DNA from: Gammaproteobacteria bacterium
GTDB lineage: Bacteria; Pseudomonadota; Gammaproteobacteria; GRL18
Length of the DNA stretch: 13,158 nucleotides
Direction: 5' to 3'
NCBI GenBank assembly: GCA_028571885.1
Contig: JAPVVU010000039.1
Location: forward strand, 1 to 13,158
The notes under the pieces are model-generated. The model was given only the letters and a program-made list of their open reading frames with translations, had not been told where the DNA came from and did no database searches. Position 1 is the stretch's first letter; each line of letters starts with the position of its first letter. Positions 6,636 to 13,158 of this stretch are shown one piece after another. The translations under genes were made by a program, and so were the position numbers.

Positions 6636-7040
6636 TTATTCATCCATCTCTTCAATATCATCTTCGTCTTCATCTTCGATGATTGGACGATCAACCAATT
6701 CAACATAAGCCATTGGTGCACGGTCACCCGTACGGAAACCACATTTTAAGATACGGATATAGCCACCAGGACGTTCCTGATATCTTGGACCAATTTCAGT
6801 GAATAATTTTGCAGTAATTTCATTATCACGAGTACGAGCAAAGATAATACGACGATTAGCAACAGAATCCTGCTTAGCACGTGTAATTAAAGGTTCAACA
6901 ACACGACGTAATTCTTTTGCTTTTGGTAAAGTCGTTCTAATGATTTCATGACGTAATAAAGAAACAGCCATATTTTTGAACATCGCTTTACGATGTGAGC
7001 TGTTACGATTTAATTGACGTCCACTATGACGATGACGCAT
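6636..7040 (-). CDS. rplQ: 50S ribosomal protein L17
   Basis: Large-subunit protein located near the peptide exit tunnel. The 134 residues start MRHRHSGRQLNRNSSHRKAMFKNM, the standard L17 opening, and continue with the conserved RRVVEPLITRAK and GPRYQERPGGYIRILK segments. E. coli L17 has 127 residues. The difference is mostly a strongly acidic C-terminal tail (IIEDEDEDDIEEMDE), unusual for a basic ribosomal protein and presumably flexible. The start is supported by AGAAGGA upstream. It is the last gene of the alpha operon, 103 bp after rpoA, and is followed by the bidirectional terminator. Confidence 0.97.
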   Translation of the reverse strand: MRHRHSGRQLNRNSSHRKAMFKNMAVSLLRHEIIRTTLPKAKELRRVVEPLITRAKQDSVANRRIIFARTRDNEITAKLFTEIGPRYQERPGGYIRILKCGFRTGDRAPMAYVELVDRPIIEDEDEDDIEEMDE

Positions 7041-7143
7041 TTTATAGTCCTTCTAAATAATTTACAGCACCCAGTGAACAATTAGCGACACTGAATCAAA
7101 GTAACTGCAAACACTACTGACGTAGATTCTTGTAAATAAAGAG

Positions 7144-8139
7144 TTAAAGCTTAGTGCTGTCTTTAAGGATAGCAGGCGGCCAGTTTTCCAATTTAATACC
7201 AAGACTCAGACCTTTCGAAGCAAGTACATCTTTAATTTCAGTTAAAGATTTCTTGCCCAGGTTAGGCGTCTTCAGTAATTCAACTTCTGTTCTTTGAATC
7301 AAATCACCAATGAAGTAGATTTGTTCTGCTTTTAAACAGTTGGCTGAACGTACAGTTAATTCTAAATCGTCGATAGGACGTAAAAGAATTGGATCAATTT
7401 CTGGTTCTTTCTCTTCTGGTGCTTCAGCTTCACGAACATTCAAGTTAACAAAAGAAGATAACTGATCGGAAAGAATGGTTGCCGCATGTTTAATTGCTTC
7501 TTCTGGATCAATCGTACCATTAGTCTCAAGATCAATAATTAACTTGTCCAGGTTGGTACGTTGCTCAACACGCGCACTTTCAACAGAATAAGATACTTTA
7601 ATCACTGGACTATAACTCGCATCCAGTTGTAAACGTCCTATGACAGTGTCAGTATCATCTGAATTACCACGAGTATTAGAAGGATGATAACCAATACCCT
7701 TATTGATACGTAATTTCATGGAGATTTCAGCATCACTGGATAGATTACAAATAACATGATCAGGATTAATTATCTCAACATCATGATCCAGAGCAATATC
7801 TGCCGCAGTCACTAACCCGGGACCTTTTTTAGTCAGGGATAATTCGACTTCATCACGATTATTTAAAATAATTGAAACACCCTTAAGATTCAGTAAGATT
7901 TCAATAACATCTTCCTGTACCCCTTCCATGCTTGAATACTCGTGCAGTACGCCATCTATTTCGACTTCATAGATGCAGGCACCCGTCATAGAAGAAAGTA
8001 GTATCCGGCGTAATGAGTTACCTAAAGTATGTCCAAAGCCTCTTTCAAGAGGTTCCAAAACTACTTTCGCATGATTTTCTGAATATTGTTGAACATCAAC
8101 CAGTTTAGGTCTTAGAAACTGAGATACAGAGTCCTGCAT
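7144..8139 (-). CDS. rpoA: DNA-directed RNA polymerase subunit alpha
   Basis: Scaffold of RNA polymerase; its dimer nucleates core assembly and its C-terminal domain contacts UP elements and activators. The 331 residues (E. coli 329) show the N-terminal assembly domain (LEPLERGFGHTLGNSLRRILLSSMTG near 28-52), an acidic linker (EAPEEKEPEIDP, about 239-250) and the alpha-CTD, with LTVRSANCLKAEQI beginning at 261. R264 corresponds to E. coli R265, the main DNA-contact residue. NLGKKSLTEIKDVL and the final ENWPP are also present. GAGGAC precedes the ATG at a good distance. It is separated from rpsD by 106 bp holding an attenuator-like hairpin. Confidence 0.98.
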   Translation of the reverse strand: MQDSVSQFLRPKLVDVQQYSENHAKVVLEPLERGFGHTLGNSLRRILLSSMTGACIYEVEIDGVLHEYSSMEGVQEDVIEILLNLKGVSIILNNRDEVELSLTKKGPGLVTAADIALDHDVEIINPDHVICNLSSDAEISMKLRINKGIGYHPSNTRGNSDDTDTVIGRLQLDASYSPVIKVSYSVESARVEQRTNLDKLIIDLETNGTIDPEEAIKHAATILSDQLSSFVNLNVREAEAPEEKEPEIDPILLRPIDDLELTVRSANCLKAEQIYFIGDLIQRTEVELLKTPNLGKKSLTEIKDVLASKGLSLGIKLENWPPAILKDSTKL

Positions 8140-8190
8140 GAAGTGTCCTCATAGCATTTTAAGATTGTTTTAATGTCAAAAACACACAAA

Positions 8191-8220
8191 CCTCATCACC
8201 TTAATGAAAAGATAATGAGG
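8191..8220 (-). promoter_or_regulatory. Attenuator-like hairpin between rpsD and rpoA
   Basis: On the minus-strand RNA, CCUCAUUAUC (8220-8211) can pair with GGUGAUGAGG (8200-8191) as a 10-bp stem with two G-U pairs around a 10-nt loop, followed by UUUGUGUGUUUUUG. The G-U pairs would be C-A mismatches on the other strand, so the fold favours minus-strand RNA. It resembles a weak intrinsic terminator or a stability element that would tune rpoA against the upstream ribosomal genes. Confidence 0.45.
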
Positions 8221-8245
8221 AATAGTGATATCAACAAAGGCAGAA

Positions 8246-8866
8246 TTACTTAGAGTATAATTCCACAATTAGGTTTTCTTGAATTTCGCTTGGTAAGTCA
8301 GCACGTTCAGGAATTGACTTAAATGTACCTTCCATTGATTTGTCATCAACAGAAATCCACTCACTTGACTCACGTTGTTTACATAATTCAAGAGCTTCCT
8401 TAATACGTTGTTGTTTCTTAGCTTTCTCGCGAATCGAGATAACATCACCAGGCTTACAAGTGAAAGATGCAACATTAACAGTCTGACCATTAACCACAAT
8501 TGCTTTATGGCCGACAAGCTGTCTGGCTTCTGCTCGTGTGGAACCAAAGCCCATACGATAAACAACATTATCTAAACGTTGCTCCAGAAGTTTTAATAAA
8601 TTTTCACCAGTTGCGCCTTTTTGACCTGATGCTTTCTTATAATAATTTCTGAACTGTTTTTCCAGAACGCCATAAATTCTTTTTACTTTTTGCTTTTCAC
8701 GTAACTGTAAACCAAATTCACTTAAACGGCCACGGCCTGCACCATGTACACCTGGTGGTTGTTCCATGTTACATTTTGAGTCAAGTGAACGCAGGCCGCT
8801 TTTAAGGCCTAAATCTGTTTTCTCACGACGTGATAATTTACAAGTTGGTCCGATATATCTAGCCAT
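8246..8866 (-). CDS. rpsD: 30S ribosomal protein S4
   Basis: Primary 16S rRNA-binding assembly protein and, in E. coli, translational repressor of the alpha operon. The 206 residues equal the E. coli length. The protein starts MARYIGPTCKLSRRE, has REKQKVKRIYGVLEKQFRNYY in the N-terminal domain, the S4 RNA-binding domain around LLEQRLDNVVYRMGFGSTRAEARQLVGHKAIVVNG (about 90-125), and ends ENLIVELYSK. AGGAG lies upstream of the ATG, 19 bp after the rpsK stop. Two Cys near the N terminus (C9, C32) are not arranged as the CxxC zinc site of other S4 types. Confidence 0.98.
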   Translation of the reverse strand: MARYIGPTCKLSRREKTDLGLKSGLRSLDSKCNMEQPPGVHGAGRGRLSEFGLQLREKQKVKRIYGVLEKQFRNYYKKASGQKGATGENLLKLLEQRLDNVVYRMGFGSTRAEARQLVGHKAIVVNGQTVNVASFTCKPGDVISIREKAKKQQRIKEALELCKQRESSEWISVDDKSMEGTFKSIPERADLPSEIQENLIVELYSK

Positions 8867-8885
8867 TATTTATCTCCTTCCTGCC

Positions 8886-9278
8886 CTATACACGACGTTT
8901 CTTAGATGGACGACAACCATTATGTGGAATAGGTGTCACATCTGTAATGCTGTTTATTTTGTAACCCAGAGCATTGAACGCACGAACTGCAGATTCACGA
9001 CCGGGACCAGGACCTTTAACATTCACGTCAAGATTTTTCATACCCATGTCAAGGGTGATTTTTCCAGCTCTTTCAGCAGCAACCTGTGCGGCGAAAGGTG
9101 TACTTTTTCTTGAACCACGGAAACCAGAACCACCAGCGGTAGCCCATGACAGAGTATTACCCTGGCGGTCTGTGATTGTGATAATTGTGTTATTGAATGA
9201 TGCATGTATATGTGCAATCCCATCAACAACTGTACGTTTTACTTTCTTACGTGAACGACTTGAACTTGGTTTAGCCAT
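8886..9278 (-). CDS. rpsK: 30S ribosomal protein S11
   Basis: Platform protein of the small subunit that binds 16S rRNA near the mRNA exit. The 130 residues contain VDGIAHIHASFNNTIITITD, GGSGFRGSRKSTPFAAQVAAE, VKGPGPGRESAVRA and the end ITDVTPIPHNGCRPSKKRRV, all hallmark S11 segments. It is one residue longer than E. coli. AGGT sits 8-11 nt before the ATG. It is followed closely by rpsD but preceded by a long 178-bp gap from rpsM, where E. coli has only a very short spacer. Confidence 0.98.
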   Translation of the reverse strand: MAKPSSSRSRKKVKRTVVDGIAHIHASFNNTIITITDRQGNTLSWATAGGSGFRGSRKSTPFAAQVAAERAGKITLDMGMKNLDVNVKGPGPGRESAVRAFNALGYKINSITDVTPIPHNGCRPSKKRRV

Positions 9279-9295
9279 AGTGTTACCTACATTTT

Positions 9296-9322
9296 ATCTA
9301 AAAGAAATTTTGTTCTTTAGAT
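9296..9322 (-). promoter_or_regulatory. Hairpin in the rpsK leader
   Basis: Minus strand ATCTAAAGAA, loop CAAAAT, TTCTTTTAGAT: a 10-bp AU-rich stem with one bulged base, ending 18 nt before the rpsK ATG and partly framing its ribosome site. A regulatory role, for example binding of S4 or modulation of initiation, is possible but unproven. The pairing is weak because it is AU-rich. Confidence 0.35.
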
Positions 9323-9362
9323 ATGAAAAAATGAATCTTATAAGAGCATTTAATTACTATCA

Positions 9363-9390
9363 ATTATAAAAAGATAATAAGGCAGCTCAA
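9363..9390 (-). promoter_or_regulatory. Probable internal sigma70 promoter upstream of rpsK
   Basis: On the minus strand, TTGAGC (9390-9385), a 16-bp spacer, and TATAAT (9368-9363). The -10 is perfect, the -35 matches four of six, and the spacer is one short of optimal. It lies in the 178-bp gap between rpsM and rpsK and would give a leader of roughly 75-80 nt that includes the 9296-9322 hairpin. AT-rich DNA produces such boxes by chance, hence moderate confidence. Confidence 0.45.
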
Positions 9391-9456
9391 ATAACAAACA
9401 GTTCGTTTAAATTTGCAAATTATTTGCTAAAGATTTACAGATTGGTTTTGCAACGC

Positions 9457-9813
9457 TTACTTACGTATTGGCTTTCTTGGGCCTTTACGAGTTCTTGCAT
9501 TCGTTTTTGTACGCTGACCACGTAAAGGTAAACTTCTACGATGTCTAATACCACGATAACAACCCATGTCCATAAGGCGTTTGATATTCATTGACGTTTC
9601 ACGTCTCAAATCACCTTCAACATCAAATTCATCTATCAGACTACGAACAGTATCAAGCTGCTCTTCTGATAATGCTTCAATCTTAGTATTACCAGCAATA
9701 CCGGCTTTTTCTAAGATTTGAGCTGAACGGGTTCTTCCAATTCCATAAATCGATGTTAACGCAATAACTGCATGTTTTCTATCTGGAACATTTACACCAG
9801 CAATACGAGCCAT
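9457..9813 (-). CDS. rpsM: 30S ribosomal protein S13
   Basis: Head protein of the small subunit, contacting the P-site tRNA and 23S rRNA bridge B1. The 118 residues match the E. coli length. MARIAGVNVPDRKHAVIALTSIYGIGRTRS forms the N-terminal helical part, and the basic C-terminal tail RGQRTKTNARTRKGPRKPIRK reaches the tRNAs. GGGAG is positioned correctly before the ATG. It is the first gene of the alpha operon, downstream of the consensus promoter at 9856-9884. Confidence 0.98.
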   Translation of the reverse strand: MARIAGVNVPDRKHAVIALTSIYGIGRTRSAQILEKAGIAGNTKIEALSEEQLDTVRSLIDEFDVEGDLRRETSMNIKRLMDMGCYRGIRHRRSLPLRGQRTKTNARTRKGPRKPIRK

Positions 9814-9846
9814 AAAGGCACTCCCATCAATCTAATAGTAATACAA

Positions 9847-9869
9847 AGAGCGCGAATTATACGCGCTCT
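9847..9869. promoter_or_regulatory. Inverted repeat around the alpha-operon -10 box and start site
   Basis: AGAGCGCG (9847-9854) and CGCGCTCT (9862-9869) are perfect 8-bp arms around the TATAAT box. The downstream arm forms a GC-rich discriminator between the -10 and the start site, a feature typical of stringently controlled (ppGpp/DksA) promoters. It may also be an operator or act on promoter melting. Confidence 0.7.
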
Positions 9870-9884
9870 AATTCAATCTGTCAA
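9856..9884 (-). promoter_or_regulatory. Consensus sigma70 promoter of the alpha operon (rpsM)
   Basis: On the minus strand, TTGACA (9884-9879), exactly 17 bp, TATAAT (9861-9856): a perfect match in both boxes and in spacing. The region upstream is AT-rich as in UP elements. Transcription would start near 9849, about 36 nt before the rpsM ATG. It sits after rpmJ, at the usual spc/alpha operon boundary. Confidence 0.9.
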
Positions 9885-9912
9885 TCACAAATTGTGCTTG
9901 ACAATTTTTAAA

Positions 9913-9990
9913 CAATTGGCTTTAAATAACCAATCTGCTTTAAAATAAAACTAAAGTTAAATATTGTTAAATAAAGTTAAATAGATTTAA
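9913..9990. repeat. AT-rich degenerate direct repeats at the spc-alpha junction
   Basis: Two adjacent imperfect repeat pairs. One is CAATTGGCTTTAAATAAC (9913-9930) and its variant at 9931-9948. The other is TAAAGTTAAATA at 9952-9963 and again at 9972-9983, in a 20-bp period. They fill the space between rpmJ and the alpha promoter; the last bases touch the rpmJ stop. No terminator hairpin is seen, so spc transcripts may run into the alpha operon. Confidence 0.5.
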
Positions 9991-10100
9991 CCCTGACGTT
10001 GTTTATGACGACCATCTGTACAGATGACTCGAACAATACCTTTACGTTTAATAATTTTGCAGTTTCTGCAAATCTTTTTTACTGAAGCACGGACTTTCAT
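9987..10100 (-). CDS. rpmJ: 50S ribosomal protein L36
   Basis: A 37-codon gene found by translating the gap between secY and rpsM: MKVRASVKKICRNCKIIKRK, then GIVRVICTDGRHKQRQG. E. coli L36 has 38 residues. It is of the zinc-binding (C+) type, with C11, C14, C27 and H32 forming the ribbon. GAGGTG precedes the ATG. It lies 49 bp after secY and is the last gene of the spc operon, just before the alpha promoter. Confidence 0.96.
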   Translation of the reverse strand: MKVRASVKKICRNCKIIKRKGIVRVICTDGRHKQRQG

Positions 10101-10149
10101 GTTACACCTCTAAAAATATATATCGTAGAAATTAGTCGCTTGTATTGAG

Positions 10150-11487
10150 TTATTTTTTGGAACTTTTCAGATTAGCTTTTTTCATTAAACCTTCATACTG
10201 ATGAGACATGATGTAGGTCTGAATTTGAGCCATAAAGTCCATAGTAACAACTACAATAATCAACAAGGATGTTCCACCAAAATAGAATGGCACATTCCAG
10301 TTAAGAATTAAAAACTCAGGCAATAAACAAACACCCGTAATATAAACAGCACCAATTAGAGTCAATCTGCTCATAATGGCATCTATAAATCGGGATGTAT
10401 TTTCACCGGGTCTAATCCCGGGAATAAATGCACCTGATTTCTTTAAATTATCTGCAGTTTCTCTGGGATTAAACATAATCGCAGTATAAAAGAAACAGAA
10501 GAAGAAAATACCTAATGCATAAAACAAAACATATAATGGTTGACCTGGAGAAATTGCATCTGCCATATTTTGCATCCAGCCCAGGCCTTCAGAATTGGCA
10601 AACAGTTTACCCAGTGTCGCAGGAAACAAAATAATACTTGATGCAAAAATGGGTGGAATAACTCCAGCCATGTTTACCTTTAAGGGTAAATGCGATGACT
10701 GTGCTGCATACATTTTCTTGCCTTGCTGACGCTTGGCATAGTTAACTGTTATTCGCCGTTGTGCCCGTTCGACAAAAACCACAAATGCCGTGACAGCAAT
10801 GATGATCAAGATCAACAGTAAAAGCACACCAGAAGAAATGGTTCCTTCACTTTGTAAAGAAAAAGTACCACCCAGCGCACTTGGCAAGCCCGCAACAATA
10901 CCCGCAAAGATGATAAGCGAAATACCATTACCTATGCCGCGCTCAGTAATTTGTTCACCCAGCCACATCAGAAACATTGTTCCTGTAACCAGTGTTGCTA
11001 CCGTTGAAAGTCTAAAAATAAGGCCAGGATCAACTACAACATTGGTCGCGCCGGCTGTTTGGCTTTCCAATGTAATCGCCACACCCAGGGCCTGAAATGT
11101 TGCTAAGCAAACAGTGGCTATACGTGTGTATTGGGTAATCTTTCTTTTTCCTGCCTGTCCTTCTTTACTCAGTTGCTCAAGTGTTGGAATAACCTTGGTC
11201 ATTAACTGAATAATAATGGAAGCAGAGATATAAGGCATAATACCCAGAGCAAAGACAGAAAGTCTTTCTAATGCACCACCTGAAAACATGTTAAACATGC
11301 CCAGAATAGAATCACGCTGCTGATCAAACAGAGCAGCCAGTGCTGCGGGATTAATACCGGGAACCGGAATATAGGTTCCAATACGAAAAACTAATAATGC
11401 ACCAAGAACAAAAAGGAGGCGGTTTTTTAACTCAGAGAGTTTACCGCCTCCTAATGAACTGGCCAATTGAGCTGCTGATGCTGCCAC
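10150..11487 (-). CDS. secY: Protein translocase subunit SecY
   Basis: Channel subunit of the SecYEG translocon in the inner membrane. The 445 residues (E. coli 443) carry the ten expected membrane spans, with RLLFVLGALLVFRIGTYIPV as TM1 and the GALERLSVFALGIMPYISASIIIQL stretch leading into TM2. The cytoplasmic loop GAFIPGIRPGENTSRFID includes R359, equivalent to E. coli R357, which is needed for SecA-driven translocation. The start is GTG at 11487, supported by AAGGA 7 nt upstream and by the family-like opening. It sits between rplO and rpmJ as in the E. coli spc operon. A 109-bp gap with a strong hairpin separates it from rplO. Confidence 0.97.
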   Translation of the reverse strand: MAASAAQLASSLGGGKLSELKNRLLFVLGALLVFRIGTYIPVPGINPAALAALFDQQRDSILGMFNMFSGGALERLSVFALGIMPYISASIIIQLMTKVIPTLEQLSKEGQAGKRKITQYTRIATVCLATFQALGVAITLESQTAGATNVVVDPGLIFRLSTVATLVTGTMFLMWLGEQITERGIGNGISLIIFAGIVAGLPSALGGTFSLQSEGTISSGVLLLLILIIIAVTAFVVFVERAQRRITVNYAKRQQGKKMYAAQSSHLPLKVNMAGVIPPIFASSIILFPATLGKLFANSEGLGWMQNMADAISPGQPLYVLFYALGIFFFCFFYTAIMFNPRETADNLKKSGAFIPGIRPGENTSRFIDAIMSRLTLIGAVYITGVCLLPEFLILNWNVPFYFGGTSLLIIVVVTMDFMAQIQTYIMSHQYEGLMKKANLKSSKK

Positions 11488-11552
11488 AAATCGTTCCTTT
11501 GTTTACCTGGCAAGAGTTACTCATCAGGAATATCTACAAAACTTTTGATTTA

Positions 11553-11589
11553 CCAGCTTAGGTTAACGTTTGTTACAACCTAAGCCTGG
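11553..11589 (-). promoter_or_regulatory. Strong hairpin between rplO and secY
   Basis: Minus strand CCAGGCTTAGGTT (11589-11577), a 12-nt loop, AACCTAAGCTGG (11564-11553): 12 bp with one bulged G. It begins 7 nt after the rplO stop codon and lacks a following U-tract, so it is not a classic terminator. It may protect the upstream ribosomal-protein mRNA or reduce read-through into secY, which is needed in smaller amounts than ribosomal proteins. Confidence 0.6.
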
Positions 11590-11596
11590 TATTTTA

Positions 11597-12028
11597 CTAA
11601 TCTTCTATTTTGCCACCGGCAGCTTCGATTGCCGCACGTGCACCTTTAGTTGCTGAAATACCTTTAAGAGTAACAGCCTTAGTAATTTCACCTGAAGCAA
11701 AAACTTTAACGCGTTTAATATTTTTGGTGATAAGGTTTGCTTTTTTAAGTGCATCCAGATCAACAACATCATCAAAGCGATTCAGTTCATGTAAACGAAT
11801 CTCATCGGTGATAATACTCACACGTGATGAAAAGCCCACTTTAGGTAAACGTTTTTGTAGTGGCATCTGACCACCCTCAAAACCGACCATGACTGTACCG
11901 CCAGAACGTGACTTCTGACCTTTATGTCCGCGCCCACAGGTCTTGCCAGTTCCAGAACCGATCCCGCGACCGACTCGCTTACCAACTTTATTAGACCCTT
12001 GCGCAGGTTTTAGTGAATTAAGATACAT
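11597..12028 (-). CDS. rplO: 50S ribosomal protein L15
   Basis: Late-assembly large-subunit protein. The start at the ATG at 12028 (143 residues, E. coli 144) reads MYLNSLKPAQGSNKVGKRVG and is set by GAGGA 8 nt upstream, which overlaps the end of rpmD. A frame extended to a TTG at 12043 adds five residues with no family support. The Gly/Arg/Lys-rich N-terminal extension (GRGIGSGTGKTCGRGHKGQKSRSGG) threads into 23S rRNA, followed by VGFEGGQMPLQKRLPKVGF and a globular C-terminal part. It lies 4 nt after rpmD, consistent with coupled translation. Confidence 0.96.
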   Translation of the reverse strand: MYLNSLKPAQGSNKVGKRVGRGIGSGTGKTCGRGHKGQKSRSGGTVMVGFEGGQMPLQKRLPKVGFSSRVSIITDEIRLHELNRFDDVVDLDALKKANLITKNIKRVKVFASGEITKAVTLKGISATKGARAAIEAAGGKIED

Positions 12029-12032
12029 TATC

Positions 12033-12212
12033 TTATTCCTCAACTTTTAATAAATATGATACCGCTTTGATCATACCGCGGTTTTCCGGGGTATCAATCA
12101 CTTCAACAGTATGGTTTATTCTTCTCAGGCCAAGACCGGCAACACAGGCTTTATGTGCTTTCAGTCGACCATTAATACTCTTAATTTGAGTGACTTTAAT
12201 TGTCTTTGACAT
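12033..12212 (-). CDS. rpmD: 50S ribosomal protein L30
   Basis: A 59-codon gene found by translating between rpsE and rplO, the same length as in E. coli. It begins MSKTIKVTQIKSINGRLKAH and continues KACVAGLGLRRINHTVEVIDT, PENRGMIKAVSYLLKVEE. The GLGLRRINHTVEV and TPENRGMI segments are L30 hallmarks. GTAGGA stands before the ATG. Its last codons contain the ribosome site for rplO. Confidence 0.96.
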   Translation of the reverse strand: MSKTIKVTQIKSINGRLKAHKACVAGLGLRRINHTVEVIDTPENRGMIKAVSYLLKVEE

Positions 12213-12226
12213 AATTTCCTACCTGC

Positions 12227-12742
12227 TTATTGACCGCTGATTTCTTCAACAGTTTTGCCACGCTTCGCCGCAATAAAATCGGGGGAACGCATTTCTGTCA
12301 AGCCTTTAATTGTAGCGCGAACTACATTAATTGGATTTTGTGTACCAATGCATTTTGCTAATACGTTGCGAATACCAACTGCTTCAAAAACAGCACGCAT
12401 TGCTCCGCCTGCAATAATTCCAGTACCTTCAGACGCTGGTTTCATATAGACCCTTGCAGCACCTTCAACGCCATAGAGACCATACTGCAGAGTACCATCT
12501 GTAACAGCGACTTTTTTGATATTTCGACGCGCATTTTCCATCGCCTTTTGAATCGCAGCAGGTACTTCTTTCGCTTTACCGCGACCAAAGCCAACACGAC
12601 CATTACCATCACCAACTACTGTCAGAGCGGCAAAGCCGAATACACGACCACCTTTAACAACTTTAGCAACACGGTTAACGTTGATCAATTTTTCGATCAA
12701 ATCATCTGTTTGTTTTTCTTTTGCTTGGTTTCTTCCAGCCAT
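12227..12742 (-). CDS. rpsE: 30S ribosomal protein S5
   Basis: Small-subunit protein at the mRNA entry and decoding region, important for accuracy. I choose the ATG at 12742 (171 residues; E. coli 167), reading MAGRNQAKEKQTDDLIEKLI, because AAGGG precedes it; the frame open to 12784 overlaps rplR and adds residues with no family match. The N-terminal double-stranded RNA-binding-like domain shows INVNRVAKVVKGGRVFGFAALTVVGDGNGRVGFGRGKAKEVP, and the C-terminal domain has GAARVYMKPASEGTGIIAGGAMRAVFE and GTQNPINVVRAT. It follows rplR by 10 bp and precedes rpmD by 14 bp. Confidence 0.97.
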   Translation of the reverse strand: MAGRNQAKEKQTDDLIEKLINVNRVAKVVKGGRVFGFAALTVVGDGNGRVGFGRGKAKEVPAAIQKAMENARRNIKKVAVTDGTLQYGLYGVEGAARVYMKPASEGTGIIAGGAMRAVFEAVGIRNVLAKCIGTQNPINVVRATIKGLTEMRSPDFIAAKRGKTVEEISGQ

Positions 12743-12752
12743 GATATTACCC

Positions 12753-13106
12753 TTAAAATTCCAGACCATTTTCACGAGCTGCATCAGCTAGTGACTTGAC
12801 ACGACCGTGGTATTTGAAACCACTCCGATCAAAAGCGACTTTTGTAATACCTGCTTCTTTTGCTTTCTCAGCTATCGCTTTACCGACTGCAGTAGCAGCA
12901 TCACAATTACCAGTGTATTTTACTTCTGATTTAATAGCAGCTTGTGCTGTGTTAACAGCAGCAATCACTTCTGAACCATTAGGTGCAATAACCTGGGCAT
13001 ATATATGTCTTGGTGTTTTATGAATAGTCAGGCGGTTAACCGCTAACTCTTTAATCTTGGCACGCGCTCTGCGAGAACGACGTATACGTTTTTCTTTCTT
13101 ATCCAT
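12753..13106 (-). CDS. rplR: 50S ribosomal protein L18
   Basis: 5S rRNA-binding protein of the central protuberance. The ATG at 13106 gives 117 residues, the E. coli length, reading MDKKEKRIRRSRRARAKIKE as in the family; a GTG one codon earlier (13109) is the only alternative. AGAGG lies 8 nt upstream. Conserved parts are TPRHIYAQVIAPNGSEV, the CDAATAVGKAIAEKAKE helix and the end FDRSGFKYHGRVKSLADAARENGLEF. It follows rplF by 18 bp. Confidence 0.97.
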   Translation of the reverse strand: MDKKEKRIRRSRRARAKIKELAVNRLTIHKTPRHIYAQVIAPNGSEVIAAVNTAQAAIKSEVKYTGNCDAATAVGKAIAEKAKEAGITKVAFDRSGFKYHGRVKSLADAARENGLEF

Positions 13107-13124
13107 CACATCAGCCTCTTAGTA

Positions 13125-13158
13125 CTACTTCTTCTTAGCTTCTTTACGAACGACATGC
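13125..13158 (-). CDS. rplF: 50S ribosomal protein L6, C-terminal end only
   Basis: The last ten codons and stop of a gene that continues beyond the right edge. They read HVVRKEAKKK followed by TAG, matching the typical basic L6 terminus (compare VVRTKEAKKK in E. coli). The position upstream of rplR agrees with the spc operon order. Identification rests on this short tail plus context. Confidence 0.88.
   Translation of the reverse strand, partial: HVVRKEAKKK

Noticed and set aside
7064..7113. Two-part hairpin between rpoA and rplQ
   Set aside because: Short stems (5 and 7 bp) with a large asymmetric internal loop; not convincing without conservation data.
8150..8180. Promoter for rpoA (TTGACA followed 17 bp later by TGCTAT)
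   Set aside because: The -10 matches only three of six, and the start site would fall within the ribosome site of rpoA.
12743..12784. rpsE start extended to 12784
   Set aside because: The extension overlaps rplR and adds residues not found in S5; AAGGG precedes the ATG at 12742.
1..13158. CRISPR arrays, tRNA or rRNA genes, toxin-antitoxin or phage-defence genes
   Set aside because: I looked for spaced repeats, cloverleaf-like stretches and defence-type small gene pairs and saw none; the space is filled by the genes listed.

Overview
The window reads as a moderately AT-rich gammaproteobacterial chromosome segment. Two observations support this: ribosomal, RpoA, SecY and UvrA proteins that align by eye almost residue for residue with their Escherichia coli counterparts, and gene order. 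The organism is not named by the sequence. The order rplQ / uvrA / MFS transporter / ssb resembles my recollection of the Pseudomonas locus, but there katA and bfr lie between rplQ and uvrA and here nothing does.

Right half (about 6.6-13.2 kb, all minus strand, transcribed right to left): the end of the spc operon and the whole alpha operon, in the order rplF (3' end only), rplR, rpsE, rpmD, rplO, secY, rpmJ, rpsM, rpsK, rpsD, rpoA, rplQ. Two of these, rpmD and rpmJ, are short genes recovered by translating the gaps. The spc-alpha junction holds a perfect-consensus sigma70 promoter (TTGACA, 17 bp, TATAAT) with a GC-rich discriminator inside an inverted repeat. Intergenic hairpins lie before secY, before rpoA and before rpsK, and a probable internal promoter lies in an unusually long rpsM-rpsK gap. 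These look like points where transcript levels within the operons are adjusted.

Left half: uvrA (plus strand) converges on rplQ across a bidirectional terminator and a striking 27-bp perfect inverted repeat. uvrA diverges from a yajR-ssb pair whose stop and start codons overlap by one base (TAATG), so a DNA-repair gene stands back to back with the single-strand-binding protein gene. Downstream of ssb, past its terminator, lies a REP-associated tyrosine transposase (RAYT) that carries two perfectly inverted copies of a 28-nt palindromic element inside its own reading frame. At the left edge is a START-domain protein, cut by the window boundary.

Most of the window is ordinary housekeeping. I see no new multi-gene system. 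The parts worth a second look are the palindromes inside the transposase gene, the inverted repeat and coding-like remnant after uvrA, the tandem repeat inserted in UvrA, and the regulatory layout of the alpha operon.
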